DNA of 17,537 bases from Planctomycetota bacterium (GCA_021160625.1 JAGHCE010000070.1:1-17537), one strand, 5' to 3'. Positions 1-7,801 are shown, numbered from the stretch's first letter. Notes: a model not told the origin generated them from the letters alone. Numbers and translations: made by a program.

Positions 1-218
1 GCCAGCACCTCCTGCAGGGTGCGAAGGCCCTTGCGGCGATGGAGGGGCGGTTTAACGTGGCGACTGCGGATATTCGACAGATGTCGGTGCCGGTCCTGAG
101 GCACAGGGTATCGACGAACTTCCAGGCCCAGGCCGAGGGTGTGGACTCCACACAGATAATAAAACGGCTCCTCGTCGAGGTGGAGGAACCGGACGTGTCC
201 AAGTATGGGGAGAGGTAG
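1..218 (+). CDS. MoxR-family AAA+ ATPase, C-terminal fragment
   Basis: The 5' end is cut by the window edge; the reading frame starts at base 3 and ends with TAG at 216-218. About 71 residues are visible. They form the helical lid that follows the AAA+ core in MoxR proteins: a segment reading VLRHRVSTNFQAQAEGV, then an amphipathic helix (IIKRLLVEVEEP). The LRHR...NF.A.AEG signature is typical of MoxR C-termini. MoxR ATPases are thought to act as chaperones that mature or load metal cofactors with partner VWA proteins. The gene immediately downstream is a DUF58 protein, followed by two VWA membrane proteins, which is the classical MoxR neighbourhood. The Walker motifs lie outside the window, so ATPase activity cannot be verified here. 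The gap to the next gene is 33 nt, consistent with one transcript. Confidence 0.85.
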   Translation, partial: QHLLQGAKALAAMEGRFNVATADIRQMSVPVLRHRVSTNFQAQAEGVDSTQIIKRLLVEVEEPDVSKYGER

Positions 219-251
219 TGGCCCGCGTGGCGTTTTGTTAGGGGCTTTCCA

Positions 252-1163
252 GTGGCCTCGTACGAGAAGTATCTCCTGCCGGAGGTGTTGCAGAAGGTAA
301 CGCGCCTCGACCTCAGGGCAAAGTTCCTCGTCGAGGGGTTTCTTTCCGGCCTTCACGAGAGTCCGTACAAGGGATTCTCGGTGGAGTTTTCCGACCACCG
401 CAAGTATGTTCCCGGCGACGCGCTCAAGCTCATCGACTGGAAGGTCTACGGCAAGACAGACCGCTACTATATCAAGCGCTTCCAGGCCGAGACGAATATG
501 GAGTGCCACCTTTTTCTCGACCGCAGCGGCTCGATGGCGTTCCGGCCGCGGACGCTACCGCACAGGTTTATGACGAAGTTCGAGTACGCCACGGCTATTG
601 CGGCGGCGCTGGGGTACCTGATGATAACCCAGCAGGACTCGGTGGGACTGGTGACCTTCGACGAGAGCATCAGGGAGTACGTCAGGCCCCGTTCGAAGCG
701 CACGCACCTGGGAAATATCCTGTCGATCCTCTCGAACTGCCGCCCCGAAGGCCTCACCGACGTCTCCGGCAGCATCCACAAGGCGGCATCGTTGCTCAAG
801 AAGCGCGGCCTGGTCGTGGTGCTCTCGGACCTCCTCGACGATCCCGACGCCATCGAGAACGCCCTGGCGCACCTCGTGTACCGAGGGCACGACGTGATTG
901 TCTTTCACATCTTTGACGCCGCGGAGACCAACTTCCCGTACAAGGGGGGGATGGAGTTCGAGGACCCTGAGACGGGCGCGCGCCTCAAGGTGGACGCCGA
1001 CGCCGTGCGGGCGGACTACCTCGAGGCAATCAGCGCCTTCGTGGCGGACATAAGGCGCCGGTGCCGCCTGCGGGGGGTGGACTATGTGCAGCTGGACACA
1101 TCCGTCGCCTTCGACCAGGCGCTGGTGAGCTTCCTTTCCAATCGCAAGAGAAACTTCCTGTGA
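252..1163 (+). CDS. DUF58 domain protein with VWA-type MIDAS
   Basis: A 303-residue soluble protein. The GTG start at 252 is preceded by a purine-rich TTAGGGG at 239-245. The N-terminal third carries the DUF58 hallmark (residues ~40-65): a G-F-S-V-E-F...R-K-Y-V-P-G-D...I-D-W pattern. A VWA-like fold follows with all three metal-site elements: D90-R-S-G-S94 (DxSxS), T169-D170 and D193 in LSDLLDD. It has no signal peptide or transmembrane segment, unlike the two VWA genes after it. DUF58 proteins are almost always encoded next to MoxR ATPases and are presumed partners or substrates of that chaperone; the client process is not known from sequence. The gene sits 33 nt after the MoxR stop and 13 nt before the next gene. 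Family assignment is firm; cellular role is inferred. Confidence 0.93.
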   Translation: MASYEKYLLPEVLQKVTRLDLRAKFLVEGFLSGLHESPYKGFSVEFSDHRKYVPGDALKLIDWKVYGKTDRYYIKRFQAETNMECHLFLDRSGSMAFRPRTLPHRFMTKFEYATAIAAALGYLMITQQDSVGLVTFDESIREYVRPRSKRTHLGNILSILSNCRPEGLTDVSGSIHKAASLLKKRGLVVVLSDLLDDPDAIENALAHLVYRGHDVIVFHIFDAAETNFPYKGGMEFEDPETGARLKVDADAVRADYLEAISAFVADIRRRCRLRGVDYVQLDTSVAFDQALVSFLSNRKRNFL

Positions 1164-1176
1164 AAGGTGCGCCGGG

Positions 1177-3327
1177 ATGCCGTTTTCCTTTCTGAATATG
1201 GCCCTCCTGGGCGCCGCGGCGGGGGCGGTCGTACCTGTGCTTGTCCATCTCCTGCACAGGCAGAAGGCCGCCGAAGACCTGCTGCCGACGCTTGGGTTTC
1301 TCACGGCCTCCCTTGCGGCCACCCGCAGGAGAATGCGCGTCCGTCACCTTCTCGTCCTTTTTCTGCGCGTGCTGGCGGTGCTTCTTATCGTGGTGACGCT
1401 CTCGCGCCCGGCGTACGTGGGAGCACTTTTCTTCAGACAGGGATCTGCACCGGTAAGCGCCGTTATCGTAGTGGACAACTCGGCCAGTATGGCCTACAGG
1501 GAGGCGAGACGCTCCCGCTTCGACGACGCGAAAAGGCTTGCCTCGAAAGCGGCAAAGAGCCTCCCGCCGGGCAGCCGCCTCGCGCTCGTGGTCACGGGCG
1601 TGGGGTCCAGGGCCGAGAGCCTGGATCGCGACTTCACCTTCAACACGTCGTCGGTCGCATCCCTCGTGAAGAAACTGGAAATCTCCGCACAGGGCGGCGA
1701 CGTCAGCCTCGCCCTCGCCCGCGCATACGCAATGCTTGCCCGCGAAGCCGGGGACGAGGAGGCTCCCGCCGGCCGGGAGGTCTACGTCGTAACCGATTTG
1801 GCAAGGCATGCCTGGAAGGCGCCGGGCGGACTGCACCCCGGCGCCGGCACGGCCACCGTCATCCTCGACGTGGGCTCGCCGGCGGATGAGAACTTCCACG
1901 TGGAATCCGCCTCCGCAAAGTGGCGCACCGCGCCCCGGCCGCACGTCGAGGTGACCGCTGCCTTTGCAAGCGGTGCCCTTGCTGCCGGGCGCCTGGTAGA
2001 GGTGCACCTGGCAGGTTCCAAGCGGGCCGAGACGCTCCTTGACATCCCGGCGCGCTCCAGGGTCACCCACAAGTTCGAGATATCCGTTCTGGAAGGCCGC
2101 GACGGACCGCTCCAGGGGTGGGTTGACCTCGCCGACGCCGATCCCATAAAGGCGGACAACTCGCTGTACTTCACCGTCCCTGAAAAGCGGGAAATAAGGT
2201 GCCTGGTGGTTGATGAAGACGGCCGCGGCGGCGGGCCGGATACGGGGTTTTTCCTCCGCAACGCTCTTGAGCCGCCGGGGCTTTCGGGGGCGACGCAGGT
2301 CTCGGTCAAGCGCAGGGGGGCCCCCGGTCTCGAAGGCGGCCACCTCGCCGCCCACGACGTCGTCATACTTGCCGACGTTCGGACCCTTTCGCCGGCGATG
2401 TGGGGGGCCGTCGAGGCCTTCTGCGAGGCGGGCGGCGGCGTGGTTTTCTTCCTGGGCGAAAACGCCGACGCGCGCTCGTACAACCGGTTTCTCAAGAAGC
2501 ACTTCGGCGTGCGCCTGGGCCCGTTGCATCGCCAGGCGGCGCCCGGCGCGAGGCTTTCGGTCCTGTCGTTCGATCACCCGGTATTTGCGGCCTTCTCCGG
2601 CGGTCGAAACGGTAACATCCAGGCGGCGAGGTTCTACCGGTGGCGCGTCCTGGAGAACCTGCCGGAGGGAAGCGCCGCAGTGGAACTGGCGCGCTTTGAC
2701 GGCACCGGCGCGGCGCTCCTTGCGGCGCCCGCAGGCGCCGGCAGGGTCATCCTCGCGGCCTTCCTGCCCGTGGGAACCGCCACGGACCTGCCGCTTCGGG
2801 CGGCGTTTGTGCCGCTGGCAAACGAGATAGTCGCCTACGCCGCGGGCGGCACCGGTGGCGGGACGCTTCTTGCCCGCTCGAACTACCTCGTGGGCGAGCC
2901 TGTCGGCCTGCCGGTCGAAAAGCCCGGCGAGGTAACCCGCGCCCAAATCCTCACGCCTCTGGGTGGAAAGCCCGTGGAGGTAACCGCCGTTCCGGGCGCA
3001 AGGACGATCCCCTTCAGGGCGAGTTTCCCCGGCAACTACACAGCCGCCCTAACGGAATCCGGCGGCACGCGGCGCGTCGGCTTCAGCGTCAACCTCGACC
3101 CGTCGGAGTCCGAGCTCGAACGAATGACCCCTGAGGAGATCCGGAAGGCCATACCGGGAAGCGTGGTCGTGAGCAGGCTTTCCGACAGGCGCGTCGGCGA
3201 GGCCAGGGGCCCCACGCGTGGCGCCAGGGAGATTTTCGACATAGCGCTGGTGCTGGCGGTAGCGGTACTTGCGCTGGAGGAGTACGTGGCAAACCGCTTT
3301 TACAAGGAGGCAACGGGGCGCAGATGA
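1177..3327 (+). CDS. BatA-like membrane protein (N-terminal double-TM domain, VWA-like, GATase-like region)
   Basis: A 716-residue membrane protein. The ATG at 1177 follows AAAGGTG (1164-1170) with a 6-nt spacer. Residues 5-26 and 58-76 are the paired helices of the aerotolerance-regulator/BatA N-terminal domain, ending in the usual LSRP before the extramembrane part. A VWA-like domain follows, with D100-N-S-A-S104 and a later D207 (VTD). The expected Thr of the metal site is not obvious: the equivalent loop reads GGDVS, so the MIDAS may be degenerate. Residues ~340-440 look like an inactive glutamine-amidotransferase or DUF4350-like fold (CLVVDEDG..., VVILADV..., GGGVVFFLGE). A last hydrophobic segment spans ~687-704, followed by a basic tail. 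The stop codon overlaps the next start as ATGA, indicating translational coupling. In Bacteroidetes the analogous bat operon was linked to aerotolerance, but that role should not be assumed here. Confidence 0.87.
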   Translation: MPFSFLNMALLGAAAGAVVPVLVHLLHRQKAAEDLLPTLGFLTASLAATRRRMRVRHLLVLFLRVLAVLLIVVTLSRPAYVGALFFRQGSAPVSAVIVVDNSASMAYREARRSRFDDAKRLASKAAKSLPPGSRLALVVTGVGSRAESLDRDFTFNTSSVASLVKKLEISAQGGDVSLALARAYAMLAREAGDEEAPAGREVYVVTDLARHAWKAPGGLHPGAGTATVILDVGSPADENFHVESASAKWRTAPRPHVEVTAAFASGALAAGRLVEVHLAGSKRAETLLDIPARSRVTHKFEISVLEGRDGPLQGWVDLADADPIKADNSLYFTVPEKREIRCLVVDEDGRGGGPDTGFFLRNALEPPGLSGATQVSVKRRGAPGLEGGHLAAHDVVILADVRTLSPAMWGAVEAFCEAGGGVVFFLGENADARSYNRFLKKHFGVRLGPLHRQAAPGARLSVLSFDHPVFAAFSGGRNGNIQAARFYRWRVLENLPEGSAAVELARFDGTGAALLAAPAGAGRVILAAFLPVGTATDLPLRAAFVPLANEIVAYAAGGTGGGTLLARSNYLVGEPVGLPVEKPGEVTRAQILTPLGGKPVEVTAVPGARTIPFRASFPGNYTAALTESGGTRRVGFSVNLDPSESELERMTPEEIRKAIPGSVVVSRLSDRRVGEARGPTRGAREIFDIALVLAVAVLALEEYVANRFYKEATGRR

Positions 3328-5585
3328 GTCTTGGTGTGGACCTATTCTGGCCGGCCTGGGCGGCGGCGGTTTTCGTGCTGGCGGCACTCGGTGTCCATGT
3401 GCTCGCCTACAGGCGCACATCGCGCCCGATAAGCCCGGCGGCCCGGCGGTTCTTCCTGGCGATAAGGCTGGCCGCCGTGGCGCTTTTGGTCTTCGTGCTG
3501 TGGCGGCCGGCGGCCCAGCGTGAAGAGACGCTCGAGGCAAAGGGGCGGCTCGTCCTACTCGTGGATGCGTCGAAGAGTATGTCGATAGGAGACGAGACCT
3601 CCGGCGAAAAGCAGGCGTCCTGTTCGAGGCTTGCACGCGCGGCGGGGATTTTTCCGCAGAACCGGGACCTGTGGCGCCAGATCACGGCCGGCTGGGACGT
3701 CCTGCCATATTCCTTCGCCGGTGAGATTCGGCCCCTGCCGGTGGCGGCCGACGAACTTGACTCCCGGATGACATTCGGCATAGGGGCAGCCGGCGAGGTC
3801 ACGGCGCTGGGGGACGTGCTCGGCAGCGTCACCTCCGCTGCGGCGGCGCCCCAGGCGATTTTGATCGTCTCGGACGGGCTTTCCAACTCCGGCGTCGAGC
3901 CGCTGGACTCGCTCGTTCCCGGCGGGCCGGCCATCTACACCGTGTCCGTCGGCAGGAGTGAGCCGGGCGAGTCGACGCGGGACATCTCGGCGGTGGGCAT
4001 ATTTGCGCCGGCCGAGGCCTTCCAGGGCGGCGAGGTCCCCGTGTTGGCACAGTTCGGTCTCACCGGTCTGGCGGGGCGAAGCGTTCGCGTCTGGTTCCTC
4101 GCGGACGGCCGCGAGGTGACTTCCAGGGAGATAACCACCGGGAGATCCAGGGACGTCGTGGAGGCACGCTTCACGTTCAGGCCCGACGAGACGGGGCCCG
4201 TGCGCCTTGAGGTCCGTGCGGACCCGCTTCCTGACGAGATCGTCTCCGTAAACAACCAGGCGTCGACGTTCACGGATGTCAAGAAGGGCGAAACAAAGGT
4301 CCTGTACTTCGAGGGCAGCTTCAGGTGGGAGGCGAAGTTCATCAAGGCCGCCCTCGAGGCTGCCGGCGACATCGAGATGCGGCTTGTAATCCCACGCGCC
4401 GGAGCCGTCGGCGAAGTCCGGGAGGCACTCGCGAAGGACTGGGACGTCCTCATCATCGGTAGTATCCCGGCGGAAACCTTCGGTAGCGAGGCGCTCTCGG
4501 CCGTCGAAAAGGCGGTCTCGCGGGGCAAAGGAGTCCTGTTTCTCGGCGGGCCTTCGGGGCTTGGCCGCGGCGGATACGCCAAGAGCCCTGCAGCGGCGCT
4601 CGTTGCGTTTGAAATATCCCGCGACGAGCAAACAGACGGCGGCCTCTACTCGGTGCACCCGAGGCCCCTCGGACCGCACGCGGACCTCATCATGCCGGAC
4701 CCCGAAGAGGATATGAGCGCCTGGGAGGCCGTCTCGCCGCTACTTGCACTCAACATCGTGGGCCCCCCAAGGCCGGGTGCATCGGTACTTCTGGAGGCCG
4801 AGCCGGTCATCCTCGACAAAAGGACGGGGGCGCTCTCCAGGGACACCTCGCGCACAAGGGTGCCGCTTTTCGCCGTCGAGGAATACGGCAAGGGGCGTAC
4901 GGGGGCCTTTGCCGGGACGGGCACGTGGCGCTGGGCCACCGGCGGGGGGGTGCCCGAAGGCAAGTCGCGGGACATCGCCGCCTGGCTGCAGCGGTGGTTC
5001 TGGCGACAGACGGTTTTCTGGCTGGCTAAGCGCGAGGAGCGCGGCGGGATGACAGTGAACCTCCACCTGCCGAGGCACCGCGTGGCGCTCGGCGAACCAA
5101 TCGAGATGCACGCCGAGGTTCTCGACGAGGAACTAAAACCCCTGACCGACGTCGAGCTTGCCGTTAGGATCGCCCATAACGGCCACGAGGAAACGCGGAC
5201 TTTCTGGGTGGAGGGGAACGGCTACGGGGTGGATTTCGAACCGGGCGAGGCCGGGGACTACGGGATGCGCGTGACGGCCAAGCGCGGCGGCAGGAAACTC
5301 GCTGACGCCAAGTCCGCGTTTGTCGTCACGGCCGAGGACGTCGAGTTCACGACGCTGGTCGCGAGACCCGGCCTCCTGGCGGCGCTCTCGAAGGCCACCG
5401 GCGGCTCCTTTGCGACGGCGGACAACGCGCGGCGCGTCCTCTCCGACATAGCCGCCGCGGCAAGAAGCTCGCGCCACCGCAGGCTCAAACGCACCCAGCT
5501 GTGGTCCTCGTACTGGTACCTCGGGGCTATCCTGGTGCTGCTGACGCTTGAGTGGATACTCAGAAAACCCGCGGGCCTCGTCTGA
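3324..5585 (+). CDS. Membrane-anchored VWA / glutamine-amidotransferase-like protein
   Basis: A 753-residue protein whose ATG overlaps the upstream TGA; ACAAGGAGG (3302-3310) lies just before it. Predicted helices are at 8-29 and 43-61, then a VWA-like domain with D81-A-S-K-S85, a candidate Thr/Asp loop (VTALGD) and D184 (VSDGLSNSG), so the metal site looks intact. Beta-sandwich-type sequence follows, then a class-I glutamine-amidotransferase-like domain at ~324-425 (VLYFEGSFRWE at its start, FLGGPSG later). I see no catalytic Cys nucleophile elbow, so enzymatic amide transfer is unlikely. Another Ig-like segment (~575-670) precedes a C-terminal helix at ~730-746 with a short cytoplasmic tail. 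This layout fits the periplasm-facing VWA/GATase_1-like partners seen with MoxR operons in planctomycetes. It is the last gene of the operon; a G10 tract starts directly after the stop. Confidence 0.85.
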   Translation: MSLGVDLFWPAWAAAVFVLAALGVHVLAYRRTSRPISPAARRFFLAIRLAAVALLVFVLWRPAAQREETLEAKGRLVLLVDASKSMSIGDETSGEKQASCSRLARAAGIFPQNRDLWRQITAGWDVLPYSFAGEIRPLPVAADELDSRMTFGIGAAGEVTALGDVLGSVTSAAAAPQAILIVSDGLSNSGVEPLDSLVPGGPAIYTVSVGRSEPGESTRDISAVGIFAPAEAFQGGEVPVLAQFGLTGLAGRSVRVWFLADGREVTSREITTGRSRDVVEARFTFRPDETGPVRLEVRADPLPDEIVSVNNQASTFTDVKKGETKVLYFEGSFRWEAKFIKAALEAAGDIEMRLVIPRAGAVGEVREALAKDWDVLIIGSIPAETFGSEALSAVEKAVSRGKGVLFLGGPSGLGRGGYAKSPAAALVAFEISRDEQTDGGLYSVHPRPLGPHADLIMPDPEEDMSAWEAVSPLLALNIVGPPRPGASVLLEAEPVILDKRTGALSRDTSRTRVPLFAVEEYGKGRTGAFAGTGTWRWATGGGVPEGKSRDIAAWLQRWFWRQTVFWLAKREERGGMTVNLHLPRHRVALGEPIEMHAEVLDEELKPLTDVELAVRIAHNGHEETRTFWVEGNGYGVDFEPGEAGDYGMRVTAKRGGRKLADAKSAFVVTAEDVEFTTLVARPGLLAALSKATGGSFATADNARRVLSDIAAAARSSRHRRLKRTQLWSSYWYLGAILVLLTLEWILRKPAGLV

Positions 5586-5595
5586 GGGGGGGGGG
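5586..5595 (+). repeat. G10 homopolymer immediately after a stop codon
   Basis: Ten consecutive Gs begin at the base after the TGA of the VWA-GATase gene and run into the GGGCTTCG module. The tract cannot change the upstream reading frame because it lies wholly behind the stop. It could vary in length by slippage or mark an assembly-error-prone point. Confidence 0.9.
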
Positions 5596-5664
5596 CTTCG
5601 ACCCCTTTCTGCTACGGGGGCCACGGGCGTTGTCCGAGGCAATCACTTGACTTTCCGCGGGCGG
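5592..5664 (+). repeat. Dispersed palindromic repeat, copy A
   Basis: It starts with a GGGG-CTTCGA-CCCC hairpin, then CTTTCTGCTACGGGGG, then the GTT-loop module at 5620-5658: GCC, six bases, GTT, six bases, GGC, AATCA, five bases, CTTTCCGC. The stem 5620-5628/5632-5640 pairs 8 of 9 positions, including one G.T wobble. It aligns with copy C over its whole length, with a one-base offset in the G run. No coding capacity is attributed to it. Confidence 0.75.
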
Positions 5665-5685
5665 CAAACCGCTCCCAATGGGCAG

Positions 5686-5705
5686 GGCGGACATTTTTGT
5701 CTGCC
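5686..5705 (+). repeat. Stem-loop, 8-bp stem with TTTT loop
   Basis: GGCGGACA (5686-5693) pairs with TGTCTGCC (5698-5705), with one G.T wobble and a TTTT loop. It could be part of the repeat mosaic or a weak transcription terminator for the VWA operon; no U-tract follows the stem on the + strand, which argues against a canonical intrinsic terminator. Confidence 0.55.
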
Positions 5706-5720
5706 GAACGTTTATTGCGC

Positions 5721-5737
5721 GTGGGTTACGAGCCCAC
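5721..5737 (+). repeat. Stem-loop, 7-bp stem with ACG loop
   Basis: GTGGGTT (5721-5727) pairs with AGCCCAC (5731-5737), with one T.G wobble and an ACG loop. It sits between copies A and B of the larger repeat and is of a different sequence family. Confidence 0.55.
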
Positions 5738-5738
5738 C

Positions 5739-5787
5739 CTACATTGGCCACGGGCGTTGCCGGAGGCAATCATCCGGCCTTCCGCAA
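5739..5787 (+). repeat. Dispersed palindromic repeat, copy B (GTT-loop module only)
   Basis: The module lies at 5747-5785: GCC, ACGGGC, GTT, GCCGGA, GGC, AATCA, five bases, CCTTCCGC. It keeps the exact spacing of copies A and C, but the stem pairs only about 7 of 9 positions. It lacks the GGGCTTCG-CCC segment present in A and C, so the modules can exist separately. Confidence 0.7.
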
Positions 5788-5790
5788 CAC

Positions 5791-5894
5791 GATGTGGCAC
5801 TGACGGATTTGTCCACCAGTGGAGGGCTTCGCCCCCTTTTTGCTACGGGGGGCCGCAGACGTTGTCTGCGGCAATCAACTAACCTTCCGCGAGC
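5791..5894 (+). repeat. Dispersed palindromic repeat, copy C (longest)
   Basis: Three parts lie in a row. First is an inverted repeat, CACTGACGGA / TCCACCAGTG. Second is AGGGC-TTC-GCCC. Third is the GTT-loop module at 5852-5890 with a perfect 9-bp stem (GCCGCAGAC / GTCTGCGGC). Its first 60 nt match copy D (13823-13882) with six differences by eye, all transitions. Its last ~70 nt match copy A. It therefore links the local array to the distant copy. Confidence 0.8.
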
Positions 5895-5946
5895 GTTGCC
5901 AAAACATCCCCACATTCTTTGGGACAGTTATTGCGAATACAAGGGC

Positions 5947-5975
5947 TTGCAGTTTTTTAGTGACTCCGTTACGAT
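5947..5975 (+). promoter_or_regulatory. Possible sigma70-type promoter for the DUF3604 gene
   Basis: TTGCAG (5947-5952), a 17-nt spacer, then TACGAT (5970-5975), about 70 nt before the ATG at 6045. The -35 matches consensus at three of six positions and the -10 at four of six, so support is modest. The same TACGAT -10 follows a better -35 ahead of the heptosyltransferase gene. The surrounding 5895-6044 stretch is noticeably more AT-rich than the flanking genes. Confidence 0.35.
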
Positions 5976-6044
5976 TGGTTTTGTCGTCTGGTCCGAAGAC
6001 CGACGCGCCGGGGTTCTATTGAAGTATTGGTTGGCGGGCGAATA

Positions 6045-7643
6045 ATGCGCGACCACAACATCTACTGGGGCGAGACCCACGACAACACCTACCAGTTCAT
6101 GGTCCAGACAGCCGGGCATAAACCACCGCACATTATGACCGCGCTGGAGCGCGCTGCGAGGCACCTGGATTTCTACGCCGCCGCCTACTACACCGCGGAG
6201 GCCGCGGCCTTTCAGAAAGGCGGCCATCTCGCCGAAAGCACCCGGCCGCACAATCTTGTCCTGGAGGGGTGGAAATCTCAGGAACGCCTTGATCGCGAAT
6301 GGGCCGAGGTGCAGGAAGCCACGCGCGGGATGAACGCGCCGGGTTCGTTTGTCACGTTTCCCGGCTACGAGTGGCAGGGCGATGGTTCGTCGGGCGATCA
6401 CAACGTGTTCTTCCTCCACGAGGGGGGAGAGATTCATCGCGTCGACACACTTACCGAACTTTACGAACGTCTGCAAGGCCAAAACGCTATCGCCATCCCC
6501 CATCACACCGCCTACCGCCCCGGACGACGCGGCCGCGACTGGTCGGTTCTTGACGAACGTCTCTCACCGTTTAGCGAGGTCTACTCCATTCACGGCTGCT
6601 CGGAGACCGACGAAGAATGGGTGGGGCTTCGCCAGAACCCGCATATGGGCCCCGGCATCGGCGGGGGCACCTATCAGGACGCGCTCGACCGAGGCTATCA
6701 CCTGGGCGCCGTCTGCTCAACGGACAACTGGGGAGAGATGCCCGGACGATTCGGCCAGGGCCGGATGGCCTGCATGGCGGCCGAACTCACGCGCGAGGCG
6801 CTTTGGGAAGCCTTCCTTGCCCGGCGCGTCTACGGCGTGACCGGCGACCGAATCCGTCTTGACTTCACCGTGAATAACGCACCCTTGGGAGAGATCATTA
6901 CGGCCAGCGGCCCACGCGCCATTCGGGTCGGCGTTGTTGGGTCTGATGCGCTTGACCGCATCGAAATACTGCGCAACGGCCGCGTCATCGCCACGCACTC
7001 TCACCAGGGGACATGGGACTTTCCCGCTCCCGGCGCGCCTGGGCGTTTCAAGATGCGCATCGAAGCCGGTTGGGGTCCACAGCCCAATGAGCTGGCTATG
7101 CCGGAGCGCGCCTGGACCGGCGAACTTACCGTGACCGGCGGCAGCATGCTCGGCTGGGAGCCTTGCTGGATTTCCCACGGCCAGGGCCGGCCCGTTCTGA
7201 CCGGCGGTCGGGCTGAATTCGCGCTGCTGACGTCCACAAAGGACCTCCAATCCCGCCACCAGAATGCAACCGTCTTCGAATTCGAGGCCGATCCCGCCGC
7301 AAGCGTCCGCATCCGTATGAACAACCTGGAAGAAACCGGGACGCTACTGGACTTTGCCGCCGGCAGCCGTGAGATGTGGTTCCGGGACGAGTGTGTCGCC
7401 CTTCTCCAGCGCACCGCTGGCATCGAACCCGGCTCGCCGGAACGGGACGATGTCTATCATCACGTAGCTTACAAGGTCAAGATCCATCGTCCTGTGCCGG
7501 AGGCGGCCTATACAGCGGAATTCGCGATTGAAGACGACACGCCCATCGCCGGGGAGTGCCACTACCGTGTGCGTGTCGAACAGCGTAACGGCGAGCGTGC
7601 CTGGTCCAGTCCCATCTGGGTCCGAGCAGGGATCAATACATAA
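6045..7643 (+). CDS. DUF3604 (PHP-like, putative metal-dependent phosphoesterase) protein
   Basis: A 532-residue protein from the ATG at 6045. A TTG 18 nt upstream is in frame, but the conserved N-terminus (IYWGETH) begins just after the ATG; no strong ribosome-binding site is seen for either. DUF3604 members share a PHP-like fold. Candidate metal ligands are E10/H12 in YWGETHDNT, H153-H154 (PHHTAY), H183 (SIHG) and D227 (CSTDN). The usual WGDLHxH start is altered to WGETHDN. The C-terminal half is beta-rich and ends in the family's typical RVEQ.NGERAWSSPIWV. There is no signal peptide, so a cytoplasmic location is likely. The substrate is unknown. The gene stands alone on + between a repeat array and converging - strand genes. 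Its codon use looks more mixed at third positions than the flanking operons, by eye, hinting at separate acquisition. Confidence 0.85.
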   Translation: MRDHNIYWGETHDNTYQFMVQTAGHKPPHIMTALERAARHLDFYAAAYYTAEAAAFQKGGHLAESTRPHNLVLEGWKSQERLDREWAEVQEATRGMNAPGSFVTFPGYEWQGDGSSGDHNVFFLHEGGEIHRVDTLTELYERLQGQNAIAIPHHTAYRPGRRGRDWSVLDERLSPFSEVYSIHGCSETDEEWVGLRQNPHMGPGIGGGTYQDALDRGYHLGAVCSTDNWGEMPGRFGQGRMACMAAELTREALWEAFLARRVYGVTGDRIRLDFTVNNAPLGEIITASGPRAIRVGVVGSDALDRIEILRNGRVIATHSHQGTWDFPAPGAPGRFKMRIEAGWGPQPNELAMPERAWTGELTVTGGSMLGWEPCWISHGQGRPVLTGGRAEFALLTSTKDLQSRHQNATVFEFEADPAASVRIRMNNLEETGTLLDFAAGSREMWFRDECVALLQRTAGIEPGSPERDDVYHHVAYKVKIHRPVPEAAYTAEFAIEDDTPIAGECHYRVRVEQRNGERAWSSPIWVRAGINT

Positions 7644-7707
7644 CCGGCGCGCATCTGGAGCCTGCCGCAACAGCATGCCCACAAGAGGTGGCGGTGCTGG
7701 TTGCCAG

Positions 7708-7727
7708 GGCCCGAGAAGCACCGGGCC
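7708..7727. terminator. Weak hairpin between convergent genes
   Basis: GGCCCG (7708-7713) pairs with CGGGCC (7722-7727) around an 8-nt loop, 64 nt after the DUF3604 stop. There is no T-tract on either side, so it is at best a Rho-independent terminator of atypical form. The rest of 7644-7801 shows no gene. Confidence 0.25.
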
Positions 7728-7801
7728 GCGTGGCGTTCTGATGTGACCAAGCGCAGTCCATCATAGGCCGATAGTGAAAATCGAAGAAAACGTATCAGCC
7801 C

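Noticed and set aside
1030..2946. 638-residue open frame on the - strand opposite the BatA-like gene
   Set aside because: Arg/Gly/Ala-rich shadow with no domain; the + strand frame has helices, VWA motifs and good ribosome-binding sites.
5686..5705. Canonical intrinsic terminator of the VWA operon
   Set aside because: The stem is good but the T-run is in the loop, not after the stem; kept only as a stem-loop.
5586..5894. CRISPR array
   Set aside because: Repeat units are imperfect, irregularly spaced and contiguous, with no regular unique spacers; no cas genes are in the window.
5548..6045. 165-residue + strand frame across the repeat array
   Set aside because: Its repeated peptide (GLRPL-ATG) comes only from palindromic copies A and C lying in the same phase; no ribosome-binding site, and it overlaps the end of the VWA-GATase gene.
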